NCBI GenBank assembly: GCA_937925645.1
Contig: CALAMB010000336.1
Coordinates: 1 to 9,515 of the forward strand
DNA length: 9,515 nt
Direction of reading: 5' to 3'
Source of the DNA: an uncultured Acidobacteriota bacterium
GTDB lineage: Bacteria > Acidobacteriota > JAAYUB01
The notes under the pieces were generated by a model. It was not told the DNA's origin, made no database searches, and was given only the letters and a program-made list of their open reading frames with translations. Position 1 is the first letter of the stretch. Each line of letters begins with the position of its first letter. A program made the translations under genes and the position numbers. Shown here one piece after another: positions 1 to 6,970 of this stretch.

Positions 1-46
1 CGCCTGCACCACACGACGCCTGCGCCACACGACGCCTGCGCCACAC
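1..46. repeat. 16-bp tandem repeat, about 2.9 copies, cut by the left edge
   Basis: Three head-to-tail copies of CGCCTGCRCCACACGA lie at 1-16, 17-32 and 33-46. The first two copies differ at one base (A or G at unit position 8), and the third loses its last two bases where the sequence changes to CGGCG. The array starts at the window boundary, so its true copy number is unknown. The unit is 16 bp, not a multiple of three, and has no spacers. It is a minisatellite-type direct repeat in noncoding DNA. No function can be assigned. Confidence 0.8.
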
Positions 47-72
47 CGGCGCGTGCCCGATTCCCCGAATCC

Positions 73-130
73 GGCGGTGTCCAGCGGCACTCTAAGGTGG
101 ACAAGTGAGCCGAGGCTCGACGACACCGCC
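73..130. repeat. 9-bp perfect inverted repeat in the leader of the first gene
   Basis: GGCGGTGTC at 73-81 is the exact reverse complement of GACACCGCC at 122-130, with 40 nt between the arms. A small internal hairpin (GAGC at 107-110 with GCTC at 115-118) lies inside the loop. The arms end 14 nt before the ATG at 145, so in RNA the stem would lie just upstream of the ribosome binding site at 135-138. In GC-rich DNA a 9-bp match over 50 nt can arise by chance, so the functional reading is tentative. Confidence 0.35.
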
Positions 131-144
131 AATCGGAGTATTCC

Positions 145-1176
145 ATGAAATATGTGATGACCGCCCTGACTGCTTGTGTCCTGTGGGGCATGGTGCCCGC
201 CGCTTTGGCCCGGACCGAGACGTTCGACCTGGTGACCTTCGTCACGCCGGCCGGTCAACGCAGCAGCGGGAGCGACCACGTGGGTTTCACCGAAACCGCC
301 GGCAACGCGTTCCTCCAGCTGGCGGTCTACCGCAGCGCGCTCGGCAGCGGCGATGCAGCCCGCGATTTTGCCGCCGAGTGGGATGAACTCGTGGCCAAGC
401 GCTACCGCGTCATCGGCGATCTCAGCACCGAGACCGCGGACCACGGCGGCGGGTGGACGCTGACCATGGGCAGTGCGCCCGTCCACACCGAGAGCGCACA
501 GGGCTTCGTGTCCATGCTGGCGGTGTTCAGCGGCCACGGCATCAAGGTGTCCGTGCTGATCAATCTCAACGACCAGCGCTTCCAGCCGAACGTGGACCGG
601 TTCCTCGACAGCATCCGGCTGCGCGAACCGCCGCCCCAGACCGCCCCCGCGGCGGCTGTCGCCACCATGCCAACAACCACCGGCGGCACGCCTTCGCTCG
701 TGGGGCGGGAGTGGTACAAGTCGGTGGCCAACTACTCCAACTGGGGCTACAACCCCTCCGGCATGGAGATCGCCAAGATCGGCAACCAGGGCTACACGCG
801 CTGGTCCTACGTGTTCCATCCGGACGGCACCTATGCCTTCAACCGCGAGTTCTGGTCCATGAACAAGCACCTCGAATACTGGTTCCACGAGGAGACGGGC
901 GCCTACCGCGTCGCCGGCGACACCCTCACCGTCACGCCCCGCACCGCCCGGCGCATCCTGCGCAACAAGGCCGGCCAGCAGCAGGGCGACGCCGTGCCCG
1001 CGGAGCTGGAGCCGGCTACCTACCGCATCCAGTTCCACTATTTCGAGGGGCTGGGCGAGTGGAACCTGGTGCTCACGCCGACGACAGGCCAGCCTAGTCA
1101 ACGTGACGGCTCCTTCGCGAGCAACAACCTGTTCCCGCAGTCGTACCTCTTCGGCCCGCGGCCGGCTCCGCGCTGA
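145..1176 (+). CDS. Secreted two-domain protein of unknown function (C-terminal lipocalin-like domain)
   Basis: This 343-residue protein was not recognised as a named family. It begins with a Sec signal peptide: a short basic start, a hydrophobic core and an A-L-A site with cleavage expected after residue 22. Residues 24 to about 160 form a compact alpha/beta region. Its pattern (an extended start after a 'TP-G' turn, a helix near 72-85, and a final helix ending in 'FLDSIRL') recalls PsbP/DcrB-like folds, but this is only a fold-level guess. A Pro/Ala/Thr linker at about 161-185 follows. Residues 186-343 look lipocalin-like, with a Trp near the start (W190), a strand with FHPDGTY (224-230), and a turn and strand GAYRVAGDTLTVTP (252-265). 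The start is supported by GGAG at 135-138, 6 nt upstream. A terminator follows, so it is probably a separate transcription unit from the phosphate operon. It may sit in the periplasm or be exported. Confidence 0.75.
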   Translation: MKYVMTALTACVLWGMVPAALARTETFDLVTFVTPAGQRSSGSDHVGFTETAGNAFLQLAVYRSALGSGDAARDFAAEWDELVAKRYRVIGDLSTETADHGGGWTLTMGSAPVHTESAQGFVSMLAVFSGHGIKVSVLINLNDQRFQPNVDRFLDSIRLREPPPQTAPAAAVATMPTTTGGTPSLVGREWYKSVANYSNWGYNPSGMEIAKIGNQGYTRWSYVFHPDGTYAFNREFWSMNKHLEYWFHEETGAYRVAGDTLTVTPRTARRILRNKAGQQQGDAVPAELEPATYRIQFHYFEGLGEWNLVLTPTTGQPSQRDGSFASNNLFPQSYLFGPRPAPR

Positions 1177-1203
1177 TTCGCCCGACCGCATCTTGATAAC
1201 CAT

Positions 1204-1245
1204 CGGACGGCCATCCGCCAACGGGTGGCCGTCTGCCGTTTTCTT
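1204..1245 (+). terminator. Rho-independent terminator after the secreted-protein gene
   Basis: The arm GACGGCCA at 1206-1213 pairs perfectly with TGGCCGTC at 1226-1233. The stem continues inward through a G-U pair and two C-G pairs to a 6-nt loop (1217-1222), and outward by two more pairs, giving 11-13 bp. A short TGCCG stretch separates the stem from the T-rich tail TTTTCTT (1239-1245). It lies 28 nt after the stop codon at 1174-1176. The tail merges into the TTAAC direct repeats of the next operon's control region. Confidence 0.75.
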
Positions 1246-1261
1246 AACGGGATTTTAACCG
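1243..1261 (+). promoter_or_regulatory. Candidate Pho box: two TTAAC-core direct repeats with 11-bp period
   Basis: CTTAACGG (1243-1250) and TTTAACCG (1254-1261) are 8-bp direct repeats separated by 3 bp, so the TTAAC cores start exactly 11 bp apart (1244 and 1255). PhoB/PhoP-type OmpR-family regulators bind tandem half-sites with this 11-bp period. The cyanobacterial Pho box is also built from PyTTAA-type 8-bp repeats with 3-bp spacers, and Bacillus PhoP boxes have TTAACA-like cores. The site lies 128 nt before the porin start, in an AT-rich island ahead of a complete Pho locus. It is an inference from spacing, core and context. No convincing -10 box is placed; TTCAAT at 1292-1297 is a weak candidate. 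Confidence 0.5.
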
Positions 1262-1374
1262 TCCCCACATTGTTTCCTTTTCCCAATCTGATTCAATCCA
1301 CATTTGAAATTAACGGTCCGGGGCCAGAATGCGCGCGTCTGAGCAGAGTGTGCCTGAACGCACAAATCCCTTTC

Positions 1375-1380
1375 AAGGAG
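1375..1380 (+). promoter_or_regulatory. Ribosome binding site that fixes the porin start
   Basis: AAGGAG lies 8 nt before the ATG at 1389. The upstream in-frame ATG at 1329 has no purine-rich motif before it and would put 20 polar residues in front of a well-formed signal peptide. The 1389 start is therefore preferred. Confidence 0.85.
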
Positions 1381-1388
1381 TTATCACT

Positions 1389-2666
1389 ATGAGACTGCTG
1401 CGTGTCATTCTGGCGGCGGCGCTGCTGGCCCTGGCGGCCGCGCCTGCCTGGGCTCGGCCCGACTCGGACGAAATGGCCGAGAAAATCCGGAAGATGGAGG
1501 AACAGATCGCCGCCCAGCAGGCCATGCTGGAGGAGATGAAGCAGGCGATGGAAGCACAGAAAAAGGAGACCTCGGCGGAGATCAAGAAGACCGCCCTGGA
1601 AACCGCCCAGAAGGAAATCGGCAAGGAAACCAAGAGCCATGGGCTCACCGGCTGGAAGTTCGGCGGTGACATCCGGCTGCGGTACGAAGGAACGTACTTT
1701 GACAGTGACAGCACCTTCCAGGACCGCAATCGCGAGCGCATGCGACTGCGCTTCAAGGTCAGCAAGAACATCGGCTGGGGCGTCACCGGATTCTTCCAGC
1801 TGGCCTCCGGCATGGGCCTGGATCCCACTTCCACCAATCAAACCCTCACCGACAGCTTCGACCGGAAGGACGTCTGGATCGACCAGGCCTACCTCACCTG
1901 GACGCCCGACATCGAGGGCCACTTCTTCACCTTCGGCGGCGGCAAGTTCGCCAACTGCTGGGTGTCTTCCCCTATGATCTGGGACACCGACGTGAACCCC
2001 GAAGGCTTTTATGAGCGCATCTCCCACCAGTGGGGCGCCTTCGAACCGTATGTCACTTTCGGCCAGATGATGATCAAGGAAAACTCGAGCAAGCAGGACG
2101 CGTACGTGCTGGCCTACCAGGGCGGCGCTAAAATCAAGGCGGACAAGCTGACCGTCGGACTCAACCTGGCTTACTACGACTACATCCGCTACGACATCAA
2201 CTACAAGTATCCGAATGGCAACACCGTCACCGGCAGCGGCACGAGCTCGGCTTACTTGAACGCGGGCGACTTCGACATCCTGAACTTCCTCGCCCAGGTC
2301 AAGTACGAAGGGTGGCGCTATCCGCTGGAATTTTTCGTGGACTACGCCCAGAACCTTGACGCCTCGGGCCCGTACGGCGACCAGGACACCGCCTGGAGCG
2401 TGGGCGGCGGCATCGGCAAGAACAAGGCCCAGAAGGACTGGTCCATCATGTACCGCTATGCCCATATCGAACCCAACGCGGTGGTGGGCGCCTTCACCGA
2501 CAGCGACTTCGGGTTCGGCAACCGGAAGGGCTCCGAGCTGAAGTTCAAGTACAACATCTACAACCCGCTGACTCTCGGCGTGGCCTGCTGGTCCACTGAC
2601 CCGGTGCTGGAGCAGGTCCGGGATCCCTGGACGCGCCTGCAGGTCGACCTGGAATACAAGTTTTGA
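1389..2666 (+). CDS. Putative outer-membrane porin (Porin_5-like) with N-terminal coiled coil, at the head of the Pst operon
   Basis: This 425-residue protein is probably an outer-membrane channel that passes phosphate or other anions to PstS. It starts with a Sec signal peptide (residues 1-22, ending in A-W-A). A charged heptad-like segment rich in Glu, Lys, Met, Gln and Ala (about 25-82) follows and should form a coiled coil. From about residue 87 the sequence becomes alternating amphipathic strands: the first is GDIRLRYEG at 93-101, many contain aromatic pairs, and the chain ends in a C-terminal Phe (LEYKF), the usual signal for BAM-assisted barrel assembly. Tracts such as a 'GGGKF…WD-D-NPEGFYE' region near 183-207 match the 'putative porin' family (Porin_5) as I know it. 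The only two cysteines, C190 and C400, are each followed by Trp. Phosphate specificity is inferred only from position ahead of pstS; it is not an obvious OprP/OprO (Porin_O_P) sequence. Confidence 0.85.
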   Translation: MRLLRVILAAALLALAAAPAWARPDSDEMAEKIRKMEEQIAAQQAMLEEMKQAMEAQKKETSAEIKKTALETAQKEIGKETKSHGLTGWKFGGDIRLRYEGTYFDSDSTFQDRNRERMRLRFKVSKNIGWGVTGFFQLASGMGLDPTSTNQTLTDSFDRKDVWIDQAYLTWTPDIEGHFFTFGGGKFANCWVSSPMIWDTDVNPEGFYERISHQWGAFEPYVTFGQMMIKENSSKQDAYVLAYQGGAKIKADKLTVGLNLAYYDYIRYDINYKYPNGNTVTGSGTSSAYLNAGDFDILNFLAQVKYEGWRYPLEFFVDYAQNLDASGPYGDQDTAWSVGGGIGKNKAQKDWSIMYRYAHIEPNAVVGAFTDSDFGFGNRKGSELKFKYNIYNPLTLGVACWSTDPVLEQVRDPWTRLQVDLEYKF

Positions 2667-2670
2667 TGAA

Positions 2671-2700
2671 ATCCGGGCGGGCTGCCCGGCCCGCCCGGAT
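2671..2700 (+). other. Perfect intercistronic hairpin between the porin and pstS
   Basis: The 11-base arm at 2671-2681 is the exact reverse complement of 2690-2700, and one further C-G pair (2682/2689) gives a 12-bp GC-rich stem with a 6-nt loop. It starts 4 nt after the porin stop and ends 31 nt before the pstS ATG. No T-tract follows, so it does not look like a normal intrinsic terminator. It may instead be an RNA-stabilising or processing element that sets porin and PstS at different levels. The role is inferred; the structure is directly visible. Confidence 0.7.
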
Positions 2701-2731
2701 CTCATGATCAAGAAATCAAACAGGAGGAATC

Positions 2732-3772
2732 ATGAAAATATCGGCGACGATCCTGACCATCCTGGCGGTCCTGTGCCTCGGCGGCGCGGCCCTGGCGGCC
2801 GAGGAGCTGCTGGGGGCCGGGGCCACCTTCCCCGAGCCGCTCTACTCCAAGATGTTCGATGTCTACTACAGCCAGACCGGCAACAAGGTGAACTACCAGG
2901 GCATCGGCTCCGGCGGCGGCATCCAGCAGATCCTGGGCAAAACCGTCGACTTCGGCGGCACCGACGCCTTCCTGACCCCCGAGCAACTGGCCAAGTCCCC
3001 CGACAACCCGCTGCTCCACATCCCCACCGCCATGGGCGCCGTGGTGGTCACCTACAACCTGCCGGGCAAGCCTCAGCTCAAGATGACCCCTGACGTGATC
3101 GCCGGCATCTTCCTCGGCCAGATCAAGAGCTGGAACGACTCCCGGATCACCGGGCTGAACCCCGGCGTGCAGCTCCCGGGCGATCCCATTGTCGTGGTGC
3201 ACCGCTCCGACGGCAGCGGCACCACGTTCGTCTTCACCGACTACCTGAGCAAGGTCAGCCCCGACTGGAAGGAAAAAGTCGGTGCCGGCACCGCGGTCAA
3301 GTGGCCGCTGGGCCTCGGCGGCAAGGGCAATCCCGGCGTGGCGGGCCTGGTGCAGCAGATGAAGGGTGCCGTGGGCTACGTGGAACTTTCCTACGCCAAG
3401 AAGAACAACCTGCCGTACGCCGTCGTCAAGAACCGCGCCGGCAACTTCATCGTCCCGTCCATCAAGAGCGTGTCGCTGGCGGCCGGGGCCTCGATGCCCG
3501 ACGACTCCCGCGTCTCCATCACCGACACCGACACCAAGGACGGCTACCCCATCAGCGCCTTCACCTGGATCCTGGTCTACAAAGAGCAGGCGTACGGCAA
3601 CCGCAAGGCGAGCAAGGCCAAGGCGCTGGCCAAGCTGCTCTGGTGGATGACTCACGAGGGGCAGAAGTACAACGCCGACCTGCTGTACGCCCCCCTGGCC
3701 GGTGACGTCAAGGCCAAGGCCGAGAAGATCATCAAGTCCATGACCTTCAACGGCCAGCCCATCCTGAAGTAA
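2732..3772 (+). CDS. pstS: Periplasmic phosphate-binding protein PstS
   Basis: This is the high-affinity receptor that captures phosphate in the periplasm and delivers it to the PstCA channel. It has 346 residues, matching the usual length of the family. A Sec signal peptide ends at A-L-A (residue 22); the site is not a lipobox, so the mature protein should be soluble. The hallmark GAGATFP is at 28-34. The known phosphate ligands of E. coli PstS have counterparts here: T32 and F33, S60 in GIGSGGG, D78 after the VDFGG segment, and R158, D160, S162, G163 and T164 in the HRSDGSGTT loop. The conserved KGNPGVAGLVQQ and GAVGYVELSYA stretches follow. AGGAGG at 2722-2727 lies 4 nt before the ATG. The gene follows the porin by 65 nt containing a hairpin and precedes pstC by 14 nt. 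Confidence 0.97.
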   Translation: MKISATILTILAVLCLGGAALAAEELLGAGATFPEPLYSKMFDVYYSQTGNKVNYQGIGSGGGIQQILGKTVDFGGTDAFLTPEQLAKSPDNPLLHIPTAMGAVVVTYNLPGKPQLKMTPDVIAGIFLGQIKSWNDSRITGLNPGVQLPGDPIVVVHRSDGSGTTFVFTDYLSKVSPDWKEKVGAGTAVKWPLGLGGKGNPGVAGLVQQMKGAVGYVELSYAKKNNLPYAVVKNRAGNFIVPSIKSVSLAAGASMPDDSRVSITDTDTKDGYPISAFTWILVYKEQAYGNRKASKAKALAKLLWWMTHEGQKYNADLLYAPLAGDVKAKAEKIIKSMTFNGQPILK

Positions 3773-3786
3773 GCGGCGGAGCGCGC

Positions 3787-4683
3787 ATGAGGCGGGAGAG
3801 GCTGTTCCGGAACCTGTTGCAGCTCGCGGCCTGGCTGGTCGGGCTGAACGTGCTGGTGATCTCCATCACCCTGTTCTGGGGCGCCTCCCCCACTCTGCGC
3901 CATTTCGGTCCCGGGTTCCTGTGGAGCAGCCATTGGAACCCGGTGACCGACGAGTTCGGCGCCCTGCCGTTCCTGGCCGGCACGCTGGCCACCTCGTTCC
4001 TGGCGCTGGCGCTGTCGCTGCCGCTGTCGTTGTCCATGGCCATCCTGCTCGGCGAGTTCCTGCGGGGCCGGTGGCTGTCCAACGTGTTCAAGAGCCTGGT
4101 GGACCTCATCGCCGCCGTCCCCTCGGTCATCTTCGGCTACTGGGGCCTGATGGTGCTGGTGCCGTGGGTCCGCGAGGTGGAGATGCAACTGATGCCCCTC
4201 GGCCAGCGTCTGGGCATCGAGATCATGCCCTACGGCGTGGGCGTGCTCACCGCCTCACTGGTGCTCGCGGTGATGATTATCCCCAACACCGCCTCCATCG
4301 CCAGGGAGGTCCTCGAACTGGTTCCGCGGGACCTCAAGGAGGCGGCTTACTCATTCGGGGCCACCCGCTACGAGGTGGTCCGCTCCGTCATCGTGCCGTA
4401 CGCCCGGTCGGGGATCTTCGCCGGCGTGCTGCTCTCGCTGGGCCGGGCGCTGGGCGAGACCATGGCCGTCACCATGGTCATCGGCAACACGAACGAGATG
4501 CCCGCCAATCTCTTCGCACCGGCCAACACCATGGCCAGCGTCATCGCCAACGAGCTGGCCGAGGCCACTACCGCCATCCATTATTCGTCGCTCGTGGCCG
4601 TCGGCCTGGTGCTGTTTCTGGTGACCACCGTGATCAATTTCATCGGCACTTATATCATCAAGAAAATGACGGTGCAGGCCTGA
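3787..4683 (+). CDS. pstC: Phosphate ABC transporter permease PstC
   Basis: One of the two inner-membrane subunits that form the phosphate channel. The protein has 298 residues, slightly shorter than E. coli PstC. A short Arg-rich cytoplasmic start leads into a first membrane helix at about 9-32, and further hydrophobic segments lie near 62-90, 105-128, 150-175, 210-235 and 262-288, fitting the six-helix family. The cytoplasmic EAA loop that docks on PstB begins at E185 (KEAAYSFGATRYEVV). The segment GRALGETMAV (R220, E224) corresponds to the region whose Arg and Glu are needed for transport in E. coli PstC. GGAG at 3778-3781 lies 5 nt before the ATG. Only one nucleotide separates its stop from the pstA start, so translation is probably coupled. 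Confidence 0.95.
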   Translation: MRRERLFRNLLQLAAWLVGLNVLVISITLFWGASPTLRHFGPGFLWSSHWNPVTDEFGALPFLAGTLATSFLALALSLPLSLSMAILLGEFLRGRWLSNVFKSLVDLIAAVPSVIFGYWGLMVLVPWVREVEMQLMPLGQRLGIEIMPYGVGVLTASLVLAVMIIPNTASIAREVLELVPRDLKEAAYSFGATRYEVVRSVIVPYARSGIFAGVLLSLGRALGETMAVTMVIGNTNEMPANLFAPANTMASVIANELAEATTAIHYSSLVAVGLVLFLVTTVINFIGTYIIKKMTVQA

Positions 4684-4684
4684 C

Positions 4685-5533
4685 ATGCGCGAACCGAAAT
4701 TGAGACGCCGGCTCTTCTTGAACGGGCTCTTCCGCACCGGGATCTACGGCCTGGCCTTCGGCGCGCTGCTGCCGCTGTTTCTCATCCTCATCGACGTGTT
4801 CGTCAAGGGCCTGCCGGTGATCAGTTGGAATTTCCTCGTGAACACGCCCAAGGCCACCGGCGAGACGGGTGGCGGCATTGCCAACGCCATCGTCGGGTCG
4901 CTGATGCTCGTCACACTGGCGACGGCGATGGCGTTGCCCATCGGCGTGGCGGCCGGGGTGTACCTGTCGGAGGCGCGCAAGTCCCGCCTGGCCTACTTCA
5001 CCCGCCTCGCCGTGGACGTGCTGCAGGGCATGCCCTCGGTGGTCATCGGCATCATCGCCTACCTGTGGCTCGTTCGGGTGATGGGCAAGTTCACCGCCCT
5101 GTCGGGCGGCCTGGCGCTGGCGCTCATGATGCTGCCGCTGGTGGTCCGCGGCACCGAGGAGGTGCTCAAGCTGGTGCCGGCCCACATCAAGGAAGCGTCG
5201 CTCGCCCTCGGCGTGCCCCACTACCGCACCGTGCTGCGCGTCGTTATCCCGTGCGGCCTGCCGGGCATCATCTCGGCGGTGTTGCTGGGCGTGTCACGCA
5301 TCGCCGGGGAGACGGCGCCGCTGCTCTTCACCGCCTTCGGCAACCGCTTTCTGGAATTCAGCCCGCTCAAGCCGGTGGGCTCGCTGCCGCTGACCATCTT
5401 CACCTACGCCATGAGTCCGTACCAGGATCTCCAGGCCCAGGCCTGGGGCGCCTCGGTGGTGCTGATCGTGCTGGTGCTCGCCACCAACATCATTTCAAGG
5501 GTCGTGATCACGCGATGGAAAATCCAATTCTGA
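4685..5533 (+). CDS. pstA: Phosphate ABC transporter permease PstA
   Basis: The second channel subunit, pairing with PstC in the inner membrane. It has 282 residues, close to the family norm. The N-terminus is basic, with a first membrane helix at about 16-39. Several further hydrophobic segments follow, and the last spans about 255-276. The EAA loop begins at K169-E170-A171 ([21 protein letters not shown]). The segment [17 protein letters not shown] carries R205, in the place of the Arg shown to be essential in E. coli PstA (Arg-220 there). There is no strong Shine-Dalgarno; the ATG sits one nucleotide after the pstC stop, so it probably depends on coupled translation. Its last 19 nt overlap the start of pstB. 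Confidence 0.95.
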   Translation: MREPKLRRRLFLNGLFRTGIYGLAFGALLPLFLILIDVFVKGLPVISWNFLVNTPKATGETGGGIANAIVGSLMLVTLATAMALPIGVAAGVYLSEARKSRLAYFTRLAVDVLQGMPSVVIGIIAYLWLVRVMGKFTALSGGLALALMMLPLVVRGTEEVLKLVPAHIKEASLALGVPHYRTVLRVVIPCGLPGIISAVLLGVSRIAGETAPLLFTAFGNRFLEFSPLKPVGSLPLTIFTYAMSPYQDLQAQAWGASVVLIVLVLATNIISRVVITRWKIQF

Positions 5534-6273
5534 GAACGGAAAACCTCAACGCCTACTACGGCGGCCAGCTCGCGCTCAAGGGCGTCACCATGGCCGTTCC
5601 GGAAAAGCGGCTCACCGCCATCATGGGGCCGTCGGGCTGCGGCAAGAGCACCCTGATCCGCTGCCTGAACCGGATGCACGAGCTGATCCCCGGCGCCCGG
5701 GTGGAGAACACGGTGTTTCTCAAGGACAAGGACCTCTACGCCATGGAGCCCACGGAGGTCCGGCGCATGATCGGCATGGTCTTCCAGCGCCCCAACCCGT
5801 TCCCCACCATGAGCATCTTCGCGAACGTCATCGCCGGCTACACGCTGAACAGCATCCGGCTGAAGCGGGGTGAAGCGGACCGGATCGTGGAGGAGTCCCT
5901 CCGGAAGGCCGCCCTGTGGGAGGAGGTCAAGGACCACCTCCACAAGAAGGGCACTTTCCTCTCGGGCGGGCAACAGCAGCGCCTGTGTATCGCCCGGGCG
6001 CTGGCCCTGAACCCGGAGATCATCCTGCTGGACGAACCCACGTCGGCCCTGGACCCGAAGGCCACCGCCTTTATCGAGGAGCTGATGGAGGAGCTCAAGA
6101 AGAGCGTGTCCATCTGCCTGGTCACCCACAACATCGCCCAGGCCAGCCGCGTATCCGACTACACGGCGTTTATGTACCTGGGTGAGTTGGTGGAGTACAA
6201 TACCACCGAAAAAATTTTCACCGTGCCGCAGGACAAGCGCACCGAAGAGTATTTGGTGGGCAAATTCGGTTAG
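5515..6273 (+). CDS. pstB: Phosphate ABC transporter ATP-binding protein PstB
   Basis: The ATPase that drives phosphate import; it works as a dimer under PstC and PstA. It has 252 residues, near the usual 250-260. All catalytic parts are present: Walker [10 protein letters not shown] at 38-46, Q-loop Q91 in FQRPNPFP, signature LSGGQQQR at 149-156, Walker B ending in D173 with catalytic E174 ([11 protein letters not shown]), and the switch histidine H205 in VTHNIAQA. The NPFP and [13 protein letters not shown] stretches are typical of PstB rather than other ABC ATPases. The ATG at 5515 is the natural start because the aligned family begins with this short lead. It lies inside pstA (19-nt overlap), with only a distant AAGGG at 5497-5501, so reinitiation from pstA is likely. 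The frame stays open upstream of 5515, but that part is antiparallel noise over pstA. Confidence 0.97.
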   Translation: MENPILRTENLNAYYGGQLALKGVTMAVPEKRLTAIMGPSGCGKSTLIRCLNRMHELIPGARVENTVFLKDKDLYAMEPTEVRRMIGMVFQRPNPFPTMSIFANVIAGYTLNSIRLKRGEADRIVEESLRKAALWEEVKDHLHKKGTFLSGGQQQRLCIARALALNPEIILLDEPTSALDPKATAFIEELMEELKKSVSICLVTHNIAQASRVSDYTAFMYLGELVEYNTTEKIFTVPQDKRTEEYLVGKFG

Positions 6274-6287
6274 GGAGAGACAAACGG

Positions 6288-6947
6288 ATGTTGGCTGAGA
6301 AAATGCTGGAAATGCGCGAGCGCCTCATGGAGATGGCCGGGCTGGCCGAGGAGATGATCGACCAGAGCATCCGCGGCCTGGAACAGAAGGACGGCCGGCT
6401 GCTCCGGGAGCTGATCCAGGAGAGCGAAACCCGCGTCAACGCCCTGGAGAACGAGATCGACGAGCAGTGCGCCACCATCATCGCCCTGCACGAGCCCCGG
6501 GCCCGGGACCTGCGGCTGGTGATCCTGGCTCTGCGCATGGCCACCGACCTGGAGCGGATCGGCGACCACGCCGTGAACCTCGCCCAGAGCGCCCTGTTCC
6601 TCATCGAGCGGCCGCCGGTCAAGCCGCTGGTGGACATCCCGAACATGGCCGGCGAGACCCGGGCGATGCTCCGGGACAGCATCACCGCCTTTGTGCGCGA
6701 AGACGCGGAGCTGGCCCGGTCGATCCTGGCCCGCGACGATCGGATCGACGAGTACCGCGACCAGATCCACCGGGAGCTCATCACCTACATGGTCTCCGAT
6801 GCCACCACCATCGAGCGGGCGCTGCACCTGATGCGCGTCACCGCCAACCTGGAGCGGGCGGCGGACCTGTCCACGAACATCGCCGAAAACGTGATCTACC
6901 TGGTGCACGGCCAGGTGGTGAAACACAGCCGTCCGGACGACGCGTGA
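6288..6947 (+). CDS. phoU: Phosphate signalling and transport regulator PhoU
   Basis: PhoU links the Pst transporter to the PhoR kinase and holds the Pho response off when phosphate is plentiful; it acts at the cytoplasmic face of the membrane. The protein has 219 residues, slightly shorter than E. coli PhoU. It is all-helical, with two similar three-helix halves. Each half carries the metal-binding E/DxxxD signature: E89-R-I-G-D93 in ATDLERIGDHAVN, and E189-R-A-A-D193 in TANLERAADLSTN. The EPRARDLR stretch of the first half is also characteristic. GGGAG at 6273-6277 provides a ribosome site that overlaps the pstB stop. The ATG is 14 nt after pstB. The position between the transporter and phoBR matches its bridging role. 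Confidence 0.96.
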   Translation: MLAEKMLEMRERLMEMAGLAEEMIDQSIRGLEQKDGRLLRELIQESETRVNALENEIDEQCATIIALHEPRARDLRLVILALRMATDLERIGDHAVNLAQSALFLIERPPVKPLVDIPNMAGETRAMLRDSITAFVREDAELARSILARDDRIDEYRDQIHRELITYMVSDATTIERALHLMRVTANLERAADLSTNIAENVIYLVHGQVVKHSRPDDA

Positions 6948-6959
6948 TCGTCGCCGGAA

Positions 6960-6965
6960 AAGGAG
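6960..6965 (+). promoter_or_regulatory. Ribosome binding site that decides the phoB start
   Basis: AAGGAG lies 5 nt before the GTG at 6971. An earlier in-frame GTG at 6944, overlapping the phoU stop, has no such motif and would add nine residues before the conserved receiver start. The 6971 start also gives the family's standard length. Confidence 0.8.
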
Positions 6966-6970
6966 CCGAC

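Noticed and set aside
1..46. CRISPR array
   Set aside because: The units are 16 bp and directly adjacent, with no spacers and no cas genes in view.
1329..1388. Upstream in-frame ATG for the porin
   Set aside because: It lacks a ribosome site and would bury the signal peptide behind 20 polar residues; AAGGAG supports 1389.
2671..2700. Intrinsic terminator between porin and pstS
   Set aside because: No T-tract follows the hairpin, and the next sequence leads directly into the pstS ribosome site; kept as a structural element instead.
1293..2711. Long minus-strand open frame (472 codons) over the porin gene
   Set aside because: It is antisense to a gene with signal peptide, ribosome site and recognisable family features. 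Its composition (Val/Leu/Gly/His/Gln-rich, without domains) is that of a mirror frame in GC-rich coding DNA.
4825..5514. N-terminal extension of pstB by 230 codons
   Set aside because: The open frame overlaps pstA in another phase and encodes low-complexity Arg/Gly/His/Pro-rich sequence; the true ATPase begins at 5515.
6944..6970. GTG overlapping the phoU stop as phoB start
   Set aside because: It has no Shine-Dalgarno, and the added residues precede the conserved receiver start. GTG 6971 has AAGGAG at good spacing and gives 229 residues.
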